DNA of 64,000 nt from Wolbachia endosymbiont of Armadillidium arcangelii (GCF_040207875.1 NZ_CP157942.1:372001-436000), one strand, 5' to 3'. Positions 1 to 15,090 are shown, counted from the first letter of the stretch. The notes: generated by a model from the letters alone, not told the origin. Translations and numbers: made by a program.

Positions 1-600
1 TTTCATTGATTTGTTTATTGGCACAAAATAACCGAGATTAGCAAATCATTGCTTACTTACTATATCCTTGGTCTGACCTCCGTTAAATTAAGTTGGTTTA
101 TTTCATGTAGTCGAAAACTCCAGACTTAGTATTACTCTCATAACCTTTGTAACTACCCTTTATACATCTCTTCCATACTGTTAGGCAGAGCTACTACTTG
201 ACGCTTTTAAATTGCTGCAAGATTTTGCAATCAACTTGCAAGATATTTTTAAAGAGAACCACAGATTCATTCTTTTCATAAATTCCACTGCTTCTTCAGT
301 AAATCTAAACCTTGTTTTGTTATATCTCTCGTTTAGTAATTGACACATTGTTTCTACGCTACAATTATCAACCCCTATAAGACCATGGCTTTTACGAACG
401 ATGAACCTTTTAGCTTTCTCTTTCTTTTTATAAACCTTGTTGTAATTGAGATTTTGTCTACTTTTTCATTAAAAAATTCTTTGAGCTTTTTTTATAAGCA
501 AGTTATTTTATTCATTGGTTCTCTCACTAAAAGTACATCTGGGAGAACTTATTATTCTATCTCTTTCATACCTTTATTTCCTTAACTTGACTCCTATGGT
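1..600 (-). pseudogene. IS4-family transposase remnant with one terminal inverted repeat
   Basis: Read on the minus strand from about 600, the segment starts with an IS end containing GTCAAGTTAAGGAAAT (580-596). Transposase pieces follow in shifting frames: a Lys/Arg-rich stretch (FIKRKRKLKGSSFVKA, about 390-440) and then NCSVETMCQLLNERY and FRFTEEAVEFMKRM (about 250-360). These look like the N-terminal third of the IS4-type transposases common in Wolbachia. Frames break at several points and no full ORF survives, so it is dead. The copy may continue left of the window. The plus-strand ORF at 340-585 is antisense noise. The family call is by recall of such proteins; its position as a decayed IS is clear. 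Confidence 0.55.
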
Positions 601-836
601 TTATTTTACACTCCCTAATTTTAAGCTGCTTCCTTAGGTTATCCAAGAAGTCTATTCTTTGTGGCATAAGCTGTATTTATTTGATAGATATTTACTCTAT
701 AACAGAATCACTGCTAAATCTTTTTCTCCTATGCAATAAAGCCTGCCGGGTAAGAGAATACTGAGCGACAACTGAGTTGCCTTGAAAACATAACTTTTGT
801 ACAGTTGTATTTTGGTGACAGTAAGGTATGCACAGT
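601..836. other. Intergenic DNA with degenerate IS material, downstream of nrdA
   Basis: No gene seen. The stretch 660-745 (gtggcataagctg ... atgcaataaagcctgc) resembles 14957-15080 (gtggcataagtta ... atgcaacaaagcctgc), so it is a decayed copy of the same repeat. The short motif atgcaacaaagcc recurs near 12825 (inverted) and 25690. Confidence 0.4.
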
Positions 837-2648
837 CTACTGGCATGATAGACATTCATCATAATTAATATCTGTTTTTTGTTGCAATATTTCGCTTTTT
901 TTGAATATGTCATGTGAGACCTTGTCAGCTCTTTGTATTGATTGTGATCTGCAGTAATATAAGCTTTTTAATCCTTTTTTCCAAGCAAGCATGTGTATTT
1001 TGTGTAAGTAACGTTTATACACATTGGCAGATAAGAACAGATTTACTGATTGAGATTGACAAATATAAGGAGTTCTATTACTTGCATGTTCTATAATCCA
1101 TTGTTGATCAAGTTCGTATGCTGTTTTAAATGTCAGTTTTTCATGCTCACTAAGAAAATCTAAATGCTGAACAGAACCCTCATTTGTCGAGATTGAGGAC
1201 CATATTTTATCGTTGTCTTGATTCTTTTCTGCTAATAATTTTTGCAAGAATTTATTTCGCACTACAAATGAACCTGTTAGTGTCTTCTGTATGAATACGT
1301 TTGCTGCATATGGCTCTATTCCAGGGGAAGTGTTGCCTGCAATAATCGAAATTGAGGCAGTTGGAGCGATAGCGAGCTTATGTGTAAACCTTTCCATTAG
1401 ATCGATTTCTTTAGCGTCAAGACATGGCCCTTTTTCTTCTGCTAATTTTTTAGAAACTATATCTGCTTGTTGTCGTAAATGCTTAAATATTTTTTTATTC
1501 CATTGTTGTGCCATTACCGATTCAAAAGGAATCATTTTGCTTTGTAAAAGTGAATGAAAACCCATCACACCAAGACCGATACTACGCTCTCTTATTGCGG
1601 AATATTTTGCTCGCTGTATTTCATTTGGTGCTTTATTTATGAAGTCCTCTAGTACATTATCAAGAAAACGCATTATATCTTCTGTGAAGAGCTCATTATC
1701 TTTCCATTCTTCGTAGTATTCAAGATTCACAGATGATAGACAACATACAGCAGTGCGTGACTTGTTCAGGTGATCGTAACCTGTAGTTAAAGTTATTTCA
1801 CTGCATAGGTTTGACATTTTGATGTCTAAATTGAGCTTTTTGTAAGATTCTGGTTTATTGTTACTTATTGCATCAAGAAAAATAATGTAAGGTTCTCCAG
1901 TCTCAATTCTTGCTGTTAACATTTTGATCCATATATCACGTGCTTTGACAGTTGAGATAACTTTTTTATTGTGAGGACTGATTAACTCCCACTCTTTGTC
2001 ACCTTCAACGGCTTGCATAAATTTATCTGTCACTATTACAGCATGGTGTATATTTAGTGCTTTGCGATTTGGATCACCTCCTGTTGGCTTGCGTATGTCA
2101 AGAAACTCTTCTATCTCTGGATGGGATACAGGAAGATAAACTGCTGAGCTTCCTCTTCTTAAAGATCCTTGACTGATTGCAAGTGTTAGAGCATTTTGTA
2201 CCACAATAAATGGCACAATTCCTGATGTTTTACCGCTACCTTTGACACTTTCACCAATTGAGCGTAGATTTCCCCAATAACTACCTATGCCTCCTCCACG
2301 TGCAGCGAGCCAAACATTTTCATTCCATAAATCAACTATTCCCTGCAAGCTATCTTCAGTTTCATTAAGAAAGCAGGAAATAGGTAATCCTCTCTTGGTA
2401 CCACCATTGCTAAGTATTGGCGTTGAAGGCATGAACCACAAATTGCTCATGTAATCATAAAGACGCTGTGCATGCTCTTTGTTATCAGAGTAGTAATTGG
2501 CAATGCGTATAAAGAGACCTTGATAACTTTCATTTTCTATTAAATACCTGTCCAATAGAACTGCTTTTCCAAAGTCGGTTAATTTACTGTCCTTTGCGTA
2601 GTTAATAGCAATGTAATTCATAAGGCTCCTTTTATGATTCATAGACAT
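837..2648 (-). CDS. nrdA: Ribonucleoside-diphosphate reductase alpha subunit (class I)
   Basis: Reduces ribonucleotides to deoxyribonucleotides for DNA synthesis, working with the NrdB radical subunit (not in this window). The catalytic landmarks are visible: SCFLNE near residue 90 (first redox Cys), NLCSE at 279-283 giving the Asn/Cys/Glu triad of the active site, CCLSSVN (second redox Cys), LYYCR for the Tyr pair of the radical path, and a C-terminal CLSC pair (599-602) that passes on reducing equivalents. At 603 residues it is much shorter than E. coli NrdA (about 760) and opens directly on the catalytic domain, so the N-terminal ATP-cone seems absent. Several in-frame ATGs lie close together at the start; the longest is reported. 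Confidence 0.93.
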   Translation of the reverse strand: MSMNHKRSLMNYIAINYAKDSKLTDFGKAVLLDRYLIENESYQGLFIRIANYYSDNKEHAQRLYDYMSNLWFMPSTPILSNGGTKRGLPISCFLNETEDSLQGIVDLWNENVWLAARGGGIGSYWGNLRSIGESVKGSGKTSGIVPFIVVQNALTLAISQGSLRRGSSAVYLPVSHPEIEEFLDIRKPTGGDPNRKALNIHHAVIVTDKFMQAVEGDKEWELISPHNKKVISTVKARDIWIKMLTARIETGEPYIIFLDAISNNKPESYKKLNLDIKMSNLCSEITLTTGYDHLNKSRTAVCCLSSVNLEYYEEWKDNELFTEDIMRFLDNVLEDFINKAPNEIQRAKYSAIRERSIGLGVMGFHSLLQSKMIPFESVMAQQWNKKIFKHLRQQADIVSKKLAEEKGPCLDAKEIDLMERFTHKLAIAPTASISIIAGNTSPGIEPYAANVFIQKTLTGSFVVRNKFLQKLLAEKNQDNDKIWSSISTNEGSVQHLDFLSEHEKLTFKTAYELDQQWIIEHASNRTPYICQSQSVNLFLSANVYKRYLHKIHMLAWKKGLKSLYYCRSQSIQRADKVSHDIFKKSEILQQKTDINYDECLSCQ

Positions 2649-2689
2649 TTATTTGAGCGATTCCTAGATTAAGTTGTTGAATTTTTTTT

Positions 2690-3742
<1,053 letters not shown>

Positions 3743-3934
3743 ACATTAGAAATACTCCGAATGTTCATTATCGTTTTTAGGTAACTAATTTTAACACATT
3801 TTATCTTACAAAATATCTTTTTCATTAATTTTTCTGTATATATAAATTTACCGTATATTTCTCAGATTATACTGTTTAGGATTGCTGGTATATTGTTGTT
3901 GATAATAATAGGAAATGTTTTGTGTAAAAAGGCG

Positions 3935-3963
3935 TTGACATATTATTTATCAGGTTGTAGTAT
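3935..3963 (+). promoter_or_regulatory. Likely promoter of the 23S-5S rRNA operon
   Basis: A consensus -35 TTGACA (3935-3940) and a -10 TAGTAT (3958-3963) are separated by exactly 17 bp, about 110 bp before the mature 23S start. The 16S gene has a matching TTGACATATT at 37486. Confidence 0.65.
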
Positions 3964-4071
3964 GTAAAAGATTAGTTTTTAGATGTTTGACAAGTTTTAT
4001 GGTAGAGATTAATTTAATCTCAATTCAATTGTAAGTTAATGTTTAACTCTGCATATTCTACATATAGTCAG

Positions 4072-6860
<2,789 letters not shown>

Positions 6861-6914
6861 TTTCTATATGTATATATGCAGTGTTAAATATTAAATTAAA
6901 TTGGAAATTTTTAT

Positions 6915-7025
6915 TAACTTGGTGGCTATAGCAAGAATGAACCACCCGATCTCATTTCGAACTCGGAAGTGAAGCTTTTTAGCGCCGATGATACTTAAAA
7001 AGGGAAAGTAGGTCGCTGCCAAGTT
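6915..7025 (+). rRNA. rrf: 5S ribosomal RNA
   Basis: About 111 nt starting 55 nt after 23S. The terminal stem (AACTTGG at the start, CCAAGTT at the end) is clear, and the internal ACCACCCGATCTCATTTCGA is the conserved 5S core. A T-rich run (7030-7041) follows. Confidence 0.93.
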
Positions 7026-7027
7026 TA

Positions 7028-7042
7028 TAAAATTTTTTTTTT
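7028..7042 (+). terminator. T-run after 5S rRNA, probable terminator
   Basis: Ten or so T residues follow the GC-containing terminal stem of 5S rRNA, fitting intrinsic termination of the rRNA operon. No separate hairpin is needed. Confidence 0.4.
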
Positions 7043-7049
7043 ACTTTTA

Positions 7050-7259
7050 TCAAATGATTCTCTTATTGCAAGAGGTTGTTTCTATGTTTAAGTTTAGCAG
7101 CTGTGCTCTAGGTTTATTCTTATTTTGTTCTAAGTATTGGCTTTGTTCAAATGCTATTTTCCATTGTGTACGATAGCTAGATTCTTTATATTCATAAAAA
7201 CCTTCCTTAATATTATTTGTATCAAGCTTTTTATCTTGCTTTCTTATACTCTCTACCAC
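7050..7259 (-). CDS. Small uncharacterised ORF downstream of rnpA
   Basis: A 69-residue, highly charged ORF (KQDKKLDTNNIKEGFYEYKE) with a GTG start. It has the same orientation as rpmH-rnpA, ends 90 bp beyond rnpA, and converges on the 5S gene. No signal peptide, membrane segment or recognised domain. It may be a small real protein or a chance ORF in AT-rich DNA. Confidence 0.25.
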   Translation of the reverse strand: MVESIRKQDKKLDTNNIKEGFYEYKESSYRTQWKIAFEQSQYLEQNKNKPRAQLLNLNIETTSCNKRII

Positions 7260-7349
7260 TAACTACCCACATCTATTAATTTATTTTAAAAACTTTACTT
7301 ACCTTATCATAAAAAATATAGTTGTAAATACTTTAGTGAAAATTTTTTC

Positions 7350-7711
7350 TTATTTTATCTTTTTTAAGCAAATAGTTAGATCTTTTTGTAAATTTTTATA
7401 ACCTGCTTGCATAATGTTTTTATGAGTTAGTATTATGTAGTAGTATCCTACATTACTTATATTTAAAATGCTAATTTTAGCGAGCATTCGTAATTGCCTT
7501 TTTATTTTATTTCTTTTTGCTGCTTTTTCGACTTTTTTACTAATAGCTAGACCTATTCTAATAGTGTTAACATACTTTTCAGGTTCTTCTTCTTTTTTGG
7601 CATATAGCGATATGTAAAATCCGCGATAAAAAGAACTGTTAAATGCTAACTTATTTTTAAAAACAGAAGAAAAATCTTTTTTTTTATGCTCGATAGTTTT
7701 ATTATGCGCAT
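7350..7711 (-). pseudogene. rnpA: Ribonuclease P protein component, start out of frame
   Basis: The protein part of RNase P, which matures tRNA 5' ends. The reading frame ending at 7350 encodes the family signature: IRIGLAISKKVEKAAKRN and then KIKRQLRM, the basic RNR-type helix, within a protein of normal length (about 118 residues). The expected ATG at 7711-7709 overlaps the rpmH stop, as in the standard rpmH-rnpA pair, but it is one base out of frame: only nine T (A on the coding strand) lie at 7677-7685, where ten would restore it. No other ATG, GTG or TTG lies in frame before the conserved region. Because RNase P is essential, options are slippage on the A-run, a non-standard start, a sequencing error, or real loss. 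Confidence 0.8.
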
Positions 7712-7842
7712 AATTTTTTACATCCTAATGAACGACGCCTATTAAGGATTGCTTTTCCAGCTCTTGTTGCCATGCGTGAACGAAACCCATGCCTACGCTT
7801 TCTTATCAATTTGCTTGGTTGGAATGTTCTTTTTGTGCTCAT
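7702..7842 (-). CDS. rpmH: 50S ribosomal protein L34
   Basis: A 46-residue, Arg/Lys-rich protein: [20 protein letters not shown] opening, then [15 protein letters not shown], the complete L34 pattern. It binds 23S rRNA in the large subunit. Its stop overlaps the rnpA start region, the usual rpmH-rnpA arrangement. The ATG at 7842-7840 is the only sensible start. Confidence 0.95.
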   Translation of the reverse strand: MSTKRTFQPSKLIRKRRHGFRSRMATRAGKAILNRRRSLGCKKLCA

Positions 7843-7937
7843 TGTTTTTGTATTAATATAATGATTTATTTTAAATAGTTTTACTTTATTGTCAAATAAT
7901 AGTGAACTTATATGACATTCTTGTAGAATAAAATTTG

Positions 7938-9038
7938 ATGTATGGAAAAATGAATTTAATTATAGGTGTACCTGTTTTACTAATCCTTTTATTTTGTTTG
8001 AGTAGATTTCAAACAGTAAGTAAAGTTAAGTCTTATATATATTTGAGTTGTATGTGGATGCTACCTTGGTTGTTAGCACTCTATGATGGTTATTTTATAA
8101 CTTCTATTTCTATAGCGTTACTTTTTTTTATGCTGATTTTTATCTTTAAGGATAAAAGAAATAAGATGGTAAAATTTTTGTTATTTATGGCTTTAGCCAT
8201 ATCACTTTTTATCACTTTATTTATAATGCTATCTATTTTTATTCAGTCCATTAATTTTTTTAATAAAGTAGCTATTTCAAAATTCTTATTTTGTTTAAAA
8301 TGGAACCACAATGTAGCTATTATCGGCAAAGGAGAGGTGGGGTATTTTGGTATAGCACCACTTTTAGTAGGGACATTACTTATAACTGTTGTAGCAATGT
8401 TAGTTGTGGTCCCGCTTGGTTTACTTTCTGCAATATATATTAGCGAATATGCAAGCAAGAAAGCGCGTTACGTTGTTAATACTATTTTACAAGTTTTATC
8501 TGCTATTCCTACGATTGTGTATGGATATTTCTCAGTTGTATTTTTATCCTTATTTGTGAGGAAGGTAGCTAATTTTTTTGAGTTAAGTATACACTCAGAA
8601 AGTGCCTTAGTTGCTGGTTTATCAATTGGGGTAATGATTCTTCCTTTTATTATTTCTTTACTCGAAGATGCTATAAGATCTGTTCCAAAAAGTTTACGTT
8701 ATGGTTTTATGGCGCTTGGTGCAACTCCAGCGGAAACTATATGGCATATAACAATACCTTATGCAATGCCTACAATTTTAAGTGCAATTTTATTATCGAT
8801 TTCAAGAGTGATAGGTGAAACAATGATTGTGCTAATGGCTGTGGGAATTAATGCAAATTTGACTTTTAATCCTCTTAATTCAATTACTACGATTACTGTG
8901 CAAATTGCTACATTGCTTACCGGAGATCAGGATTTCAATAGTGTGCAAACTCTTGCTGCTTATGCGCTTAGTTTGGTGCTGTTTATTATTACTTGGCTAT
9001 TGAATGCATTTGCATTGTTTATAATGAAGCGTAACTAG
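7938..9038 (+). CDS. pstC: Phosphate ABC transporter permease, PstC type
   Basis: Inner-membrane permease for high-affinity phosphate uptake. There are about eight hydrophobic segments. The binding-protein-dependent permease loop is visible as [20 protein letters not shown], and SRVIGETM (about 290-300) fits PstC, whereas PstA proteins carry GETAP. Residues 1-100 form an N-terminal membrane extension. A TTG at 7935 directly precedes the ATG at 7938; the ATG is preferred. The other pst components are not nearby, which is common for scattered Rickettsiales transporters. PstA remains the alternative. Confidence 0.75.
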   Translation: MYGKMNLIIGVPVLLILLFCLSRFQTVSKVKSYIYLSCMWMLPWLLALYDGYFITSISIALLFFMLIFIFKDKRNKMVKFLLFMALAISLFITLFIMLSIFIQSINFFNKVAISKFLFCLKWNHNVAIIGKGEVGYFGIAPLLVGTLLITVVAMLVVVPLGLLSAIYISEYASKKARYVVNTILQVLSAIPTIVYGYFSVVFLSLFVRKVANFFELSIHSESALVAGLSIGVMILPFIISLLEDAIRSVPKSLRYGFMALGATPAETIWHITIPYAMPTILSAILLSISRVIGETMIVLMAVGINANLTFNPLNSITTITVQIATLLTGDQDFNSVQTLAAYALSLVLFIITWLLNAFALFIMKRN

Positions 9039-9120
9039 TAAGTGTTTTAATATTGCAAAATTTCTGTTAATAATGTAAGATTTATTTTCTTTAGAAGTTC
9101 TTTTAGAATTGTAGTGTTAG

Positions 9121-10569
<1,449 letters not shown>

Positions 10570-10571
10570 AG

Positions 10572-10919
10572 ATGATGAACACTTTTAAGGTGCAATTTTT
10601 TTCTCCTGATAATAAAATTTCATTTGATGAAGTAGTTTCTCTTTCAGTGAGTGGGCTTGAGGGGGAGTTGATGATTTTAGCTTACTATTCTCCTTACTTA
10701 ATTTATTTATTGCCTGGTATAATTACTGCTCAAATGAATAACCAGACAAAGAAAAAAGTTGTAATTGACAGTGGTATATTAGAGGTTGCGAATAATAATT
10801 GTAGCATTGTAACAAATCAAATTCAGGTTTTTGATCACTTGACTCATGATGAGGAATCATTAAAAAATAAGAGAGTTGGTATATATTTAAATTATCTTGA
10901 TGAGAAGTTTCTTTCTTAG
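10572..10919 (+). CDS. atpC: ATP synthase F1 subunit epsilon
   Basis: A 115-residue protein immediately after atpD. It matches the epsilon N-terminal beta-sandwich (FKVQFFSPDNKISFDEVVSL, GLEGELMIL). It links the rotor to the catalytic head and helps damp ATP hydrolysis. The family is usually about 130-140 residues, so the C-terminal helical hairpin is short here. Identification leans on both position and motif. Confidence 0.85.
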   Translation: MMNTFKVQFFSPDNKISFDEVVSLSVSGLEGELMILAYYSPYLIYLLPGIITAQMNNQTKKKVVIDSGILEVANNNCSIVTNQIQVFDHLTHDEESLKNKRVGIYLNYLDEKFLS

Positions 10920-10944
10920 TTATTTTAGGCAAAAAGTCGATTAT

Positions 10945-11240
10945 CACTTTCTTGTCATCCCAGTAGCCCAATTTTTGTCATCTAAGTGCTTTTTTTTCTG
11001 TCATCTAGTATTCCTTTCCCTGTCATTCCAGTGCTCACCTTTATCATCTCAGTGCGTGACACTGGGATCTAGATGTAAAAATATTTGTAAATTATGCAAT
11101 GGGTAATAGATTCTAGGAACATATGTCAAAAACAATTTCTATGATGAAATAGGTTGGATTCCAGTGTCAAGCACTGGGATGACATGATAAAAAAAAAGTA
11201 CTGGGATGACAAAGCAGGGTATTTGGATGACAAGATTTTA
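10945..11240. repeat. Cluster of Wolbachia short repeats (TGTCATCCCAGTG type)
   Basis: At least eight copies of a short motif occur within 300 bp. On the left they read TGTCATCCCAGT or variants (about 10952, 10977, 10999, 11019, 11042). On the right they are inverted as ACTGGGATGACA (about 11061, 11177, 11198, 11220). Opposed copies such as GTGACACTGGGATCT can form hairpins. No coding potential was seen. The same motif appears singly near 25608-25630 (TTGTCATCC ... CACTGGGATG). Confidence 0.75.
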
Positions 11241-11269
11241 CAAAAATGATTTTTTAATAGGAGGTTAAT

Positions 11270-11914
11270 ATGGAAATTTTTCTTGATAGCGTTGATTTGA
11301 ATGAAATTAAGGAGCTAAAAGAGTTCGTTGATGGCATAACAACTAATCCTTCTTTGATAGCGAAATCTGGGCATAAAGATAAATACGAAGATTTAGTAAG
11401 TGAAATATGCTCTATTATAAAAGGGCCTGTTAGTGTTGAAGTTGTTGCAAGTAGCCATGAAGATATGATTAAGGAAGGCCTTAAATTAGCGGAAATCGCT
11501 AGTAATATCGTAGTAAAGTTACCCCTTACACATGAAGGATTAATTTCTTGTAAAAAGTTGTGGACAGAGCATAAAATACCTGCTAATATCACATTATGTT
11601 TTTCTCCTGGACAAGCACTGTTTGCCGCTAAGGCCAGTGCTTGTTTTGTTTCTCCCTTTGTTGGCCGTCTTGATGATATAAGCTATGATGGCTTATCGCT
11701 AATAAAAGATATATGCACTATATATTCTAATTATAGTTTCAAAACAAAAGTTCTTGTTGCATCAGTAAGAAGCCCAGCACATGTGATAGAAGCTGCAAAA
11801 CTTGGTGCTAATTCAATTACTGCACCAGCAAAAGTACTTAGACAGTTAATTAATCATCCACTTACTGATCAAGGGGTCGCAATATTTGAAAAAGATTGGG
11901 GCATAAAACAATAA
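11270..11914 (+). CDS. Small transaldolase / fructose-6-phosphate aldolase family protein
   Basis: A 214-residue TIM-barrel aldolase of the short transaldolase group. Visible landmarks are FLDSVDLNEIKEL at the start, GITTNPSLIAKSG, IVVKLPLTHEGL with the Schiff-base Lys, NITLCFSPGQALFAAKA and SPFVGRLDD. Members either transfer dihydroxyacetone units in the pentose phosphate pathway or cleave fructose 6-phosphate; motif reading cannot separate the two, and a transaldolase role is likelier in Rickettsiales. A strong Shine-Dalgarno AGGAGGT precedes the ATG. It is a single gene between a repeat patch and a dead IS. Confidence 0.85.
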   Translation: MEIFLDSVDLNEIKELKEFVDGITTNPSLIAKSGHKDKYEDLVSEICSIIKGPVSVEVVASSHEDMIKEGLKLAEIASNIVVKLPLTHEGLISCKKLWTEHKIPANITLCFSPGQALFAAKASACFVSPFVGRLDDISYDGLSLIKDICTIYSNYSFKTKVLVASVRSPAHVIEAAKLGANSITAPAKVLRQLINHPLTDQGVAIFEKDWGIKQ

Positions 11915-11939
11915 ATGACATTACTAAATGTGAAAAAAA

Positions 11940-12880
11940 CATAAAACACAATAATTGTATCTGTTCAGGGGAGTAGCAAGGTAGACAAGGCGGTCTAATC
12001 ATAGAATAGCTATGAGGTAATATGGTAAAACTTTTAGAACTTTGCGAAAACTTAAAAATAGAGGTAGAAAATTTAAAAGCCGAAAAAGAAGCTCTGAGAA
12101 TGCTCAAAGAAAGGAAAGGCTTGGTTTAAACTCGAAAAATTCATCAATGCCAAGTTCAAAAGAATTGTATAAAATAAAAAAGGATAAGCAAGAGGAACAT
12201 TGGCGGTCAGGTTGGGCATCTAAAATGGAAGGTAGTAAAGGTAGAATTCTTGCGAATGTGGTGGGGGATTCACCAAACCAAGTCTTATGTAGTAGAATAT
12301 CAGTTGAAGGTGTGGAAAAAGAAGAAGTAGCTCCTTAGCAAAATGCAGATACATTTGGAGCAAGGTGTAATCGCAGCACTCAAGAGATTTTACAAAAATT
12401 CAAAGCATAATGAAATTTTTAATTTGAGCATAAGTATTGGTAGCATATCAAACAGTGAACATAGAGTTGCATCAAAATGCAGGGAACTGAAAGTTGTTGC
12501 ATATTGATGAAACGAGTCATTACAATATTGGTTGGTGTTTGCTAAGCAAGTTTTGTAAAACTTACAGAGTCAAGAGGAATGAAAGTTTTAAAAAACAATG
12601 TATGCTGCAATCATAATAGTTTGGTAGTAACCGAGAGGTACTTTAGACCCACTGCGAAACGGTATGCAACTAATTTTAGCATGAGTTAGGCGAGCAGCAG
12701 GATCAATAAAACTCATGTCTGAGGTTTACCAGACCAGCAATTATTCATGTTGTATTTCTTCTGAAAATTGCGATAGGTATGCGACATAAAATCTTAATTT
12801 CACGAATTTTATGCTCCACCGGCTTTGTTGCATAGCCACTTATGTTAACATTTTATATGAAAAATTCACGCAGCCATTTC
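11940..12880 (+). pseudogene. IS66-family element, heavily degraded
   Basis: The frame around 12042-12338 encodes an IS66 TnpC-like N-terminus: coiled Lys/Glu-rich start, then LGLNSKNSSMPSSKE (the LNSxNSSxPPS motif), WRSGWASKMEGSKG (a decayed RKSGGQxGHxG), then DSPNQV. A Cys-containing region and a piece near 12505 with HIDETSHYNIG, the DET of the catalytic core, lie in other frames. Many frameshifts and stops make it non-functional. The ends are not defined; they may reach the motif ggctttgttgcatagcc near 12820. Confidence 0.65.
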
Positions 12881-12889
12881 GAACTTAGG

Positions 12890-14097
12890 GGGAGTGTTAA
12901 ATAAACTGTGTCAAACCAAGAAATAAAAATATAATTGATATAAAAAAACGGAGGTTTGACATGAGTCAAGTAAATAAAACTACCGGTTTGGTAGATTATA
13001 AAGAATTAGAAACCTGTCGTCTATACGAGAAGGAAGATCGCTAACAGGAAGAGATGACACCGTTTATAAAAAAGCTGCTTGAGGCAAGTCTGGAAGGTGA
13101 AATAGAACACCACTTGTCTGGTGAAAGCGAAGAAAATAATCGAAGAAATGGGAAAAACTTTACGTACAACTCATTTGAGTTGTTAACACCTAGAGACAGG
13201 GAAGGAAGCTTTGAACCCCAAATAGTTAGAAAAAGACAAACAACAGAACTTGAAGCAAAGGTCTTAAGCACATTTGCCAGTGGCATGGAGATATAGCGTC
13301 ACATATTGAGGAAATTTACGATCACAAAATATCGGCGGCAGAGATATCAAGTATTACTGACAAACAGTAATCAACGAATGGCGTAGTCGTCCGCTGCAGT
13401 CTGTATATCCGATAGTTTTCATGGTTTTTTAAGGAGTTGTGTAAGTAAATGTATGTATAATATATTAGCAAAATGGCAGAAAAGAAGTTTTATTTAGCTG
13501 AAAGTGAAGTTCTGGTTGGGAGTACTAAATGATCTCAAAGAGAGAGGAGTGGAAGATATTCTAATTGCATGTGTAGATGGGCTAAAAAGCTTTCCTGCAG
13601 CAATAAACGGTGTGTTCCCTAATGCAGAATGTGTATAGTGCATCAGATACGTAACTCACTGAAGTATGTAGCTAGTAAAGAGTTTTTTGAGTGATTTAAA
13701 GAAAAGCTTCAAGTAAGGAAATTGCCGAGAATTATCTGTTGGAATTAGATGAAAAATGGGGCACAAAGTACCCTATAATCTTGGCAGAATAATTGGGAAA
13801 ACCTATCTGGTTATTTTAAGTATTCCGACCCAGTTAGGAGGATGATCTATACTACTAATCCCATAGAGGGGCTACATAGGCAAATTAGGAAATTCACCAA
13901 AACCAAGGGCTCATTTACTAGCATAAATGCCTTGTATAAACAGGTATATTGTGCTATAAAGAAAGCGGAGGAGAAATGGACTATGCCTGTACATGATTGG
14001 GCATTGACTATATCTCAGCTCGACATTTTCTTTCCCAACAGATTGAAAATTGAGTTGAATTAAAAATTCGGTTTGACACAGTTTATTTAACACTCCC
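12890..14097 (+). mobile_element. IS256-family element with terminal repeats and 8-bp target duplication
   Basis: Terminal inverted repeats GGGAGTGTTAAATAAACTGT (12890 on) and the complementary end at 14097 bound a 1208-bp unit. The octamer AACTTAGG flanks both sides (12882-12889 and 14098-14105), which is the 8-bp target duplication typical of IS256. The insertion therefore arrived as a complete unit, even though its transposase is now broken. The same termini recur truncated at about 25470, 33590 and 35220, and an internal 5' fragment at 31739. Confidence 0.9.
12961..14063 (+). pseudogene. IS256 (Mutator-type) transposase, broken into several frames
   Basis: The start at 12961 reads MSQVNKTTGLVDYKELE. 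In-frame stops and shifts then split it: 13054-13296 carries PFIKKLLEASLEGEIEHHLS, the usual N-terminal region, and 13842-14063 carries the C-terminal NPIEGLHRQIRKFTKTKGSF. Intermediate DDE parts are scattered around 13330-13800 (for example a VCVDGLKSFP-like stretch near 13565). At least four disruptions are visible, so no active enzyme is made. Confidence 0.85.
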
Positions 14098-14105
14098 AAC
14101 TTAGG

Positions 14106-15090
14106 CATGCCGATTGCAGTAAATTTATTAATCAAGTAACACTATTAGCAACTCTTTCTCACGATTTATTTCAGATTTATTTTTGAAACTAAATCCAATT
14201 AAACCTAAAAAAGAAATGTGATCTCAAATCGTATTTCATCATCATTTTCCACTCTTTCTCATAGTTTTCACAAGATTGTATAACTTTAATGTTGTTATTC
14301 CTTTCCGATAAATAATCTCTCTTTTTATAGACTATTGCTTTCTTTATGGGTCGTATTATAGGTTTAATATTAAGCTCCTTACATATCTTGTACACATTGG
14401 TTGCATCATATCCGCACGAAGAGACAAAATATTGCTCTTATTATCCATCTCATGCTACACGCTAATACACTGTCACGTAAAGTAGCGCTTGTAGCCATTA
14501 CTTCTTTATTCATTATATTTAAGGTAATATGTAACTTTCTCACTTGAGCGAGATAATTATACTTCCTTTTCTCAACATTAGTTTTGTGGTGTTGAAAACT
14601 ATTGCTGTAAATACTAATCATGCTGCTATCCATAGCAATTTCAATATTTTCTATATCATCTTTATTTATTCTACAATCATTAATCTTCATATTGAGTTTG
14701 TTTAGCCTCCTAGAAGCTTGAGAGTAGCTTCAGAACCTTTCCTATCTTTTCTAGGTACCCTTTACAAAACCTACTGCTTGCCTTAAACCTATCCTAAATA
14801 GATATGTGTACTAAAACTACAACCTTATCACTATAAACATTGTTGCCGCCAGCTGATTTCGGACTGCTTTCATACCAATTCTCTATTAATAAAGTGAAAA
14901 ATATTTCCTCTTTTTTTGAGAAATTCGTTATATTCTCTTTGGTTACTTACTCTCATTTTTTGTGGCATAAGTTATACTTGTTTGAAAGATGCCTATTTTA
15001 CAACAAAATGTGTTAGTACCATACATTTTAAAGCTTTTTTCCTTCATTAAACCAACACTAGCTATGCAACAAAGCCTGCGTCCACACAAA
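14106..15090 (-). pseudogene. IS5-family transposase remnants
   Basis: Minus-strand ORFs 14406-14690 and 14189-14395 give MDSSMISIYSNSFQHHK, RKYNYLAQVRKLHITLNI and YKKRDYLSERNNNIKV. These match the D, WRKLH-type and C-terminal parts of IS5-type transposases. The two pieces are in different frames and the N-terminal part is degraded in 14700-14960. The right part (14957-15080) carries the recurring gtggcataag and atgcaacaaagcc motifs. The IS256 element at 12890 inserted next to or within this material. Confidence 0.55.

Noticed and set aside
10723..11106. ORFs across the atpC end and the repeat patch
   Set aside because: They overlap atpC or consist of short-repeat sequence, with no start signal or conserved content.
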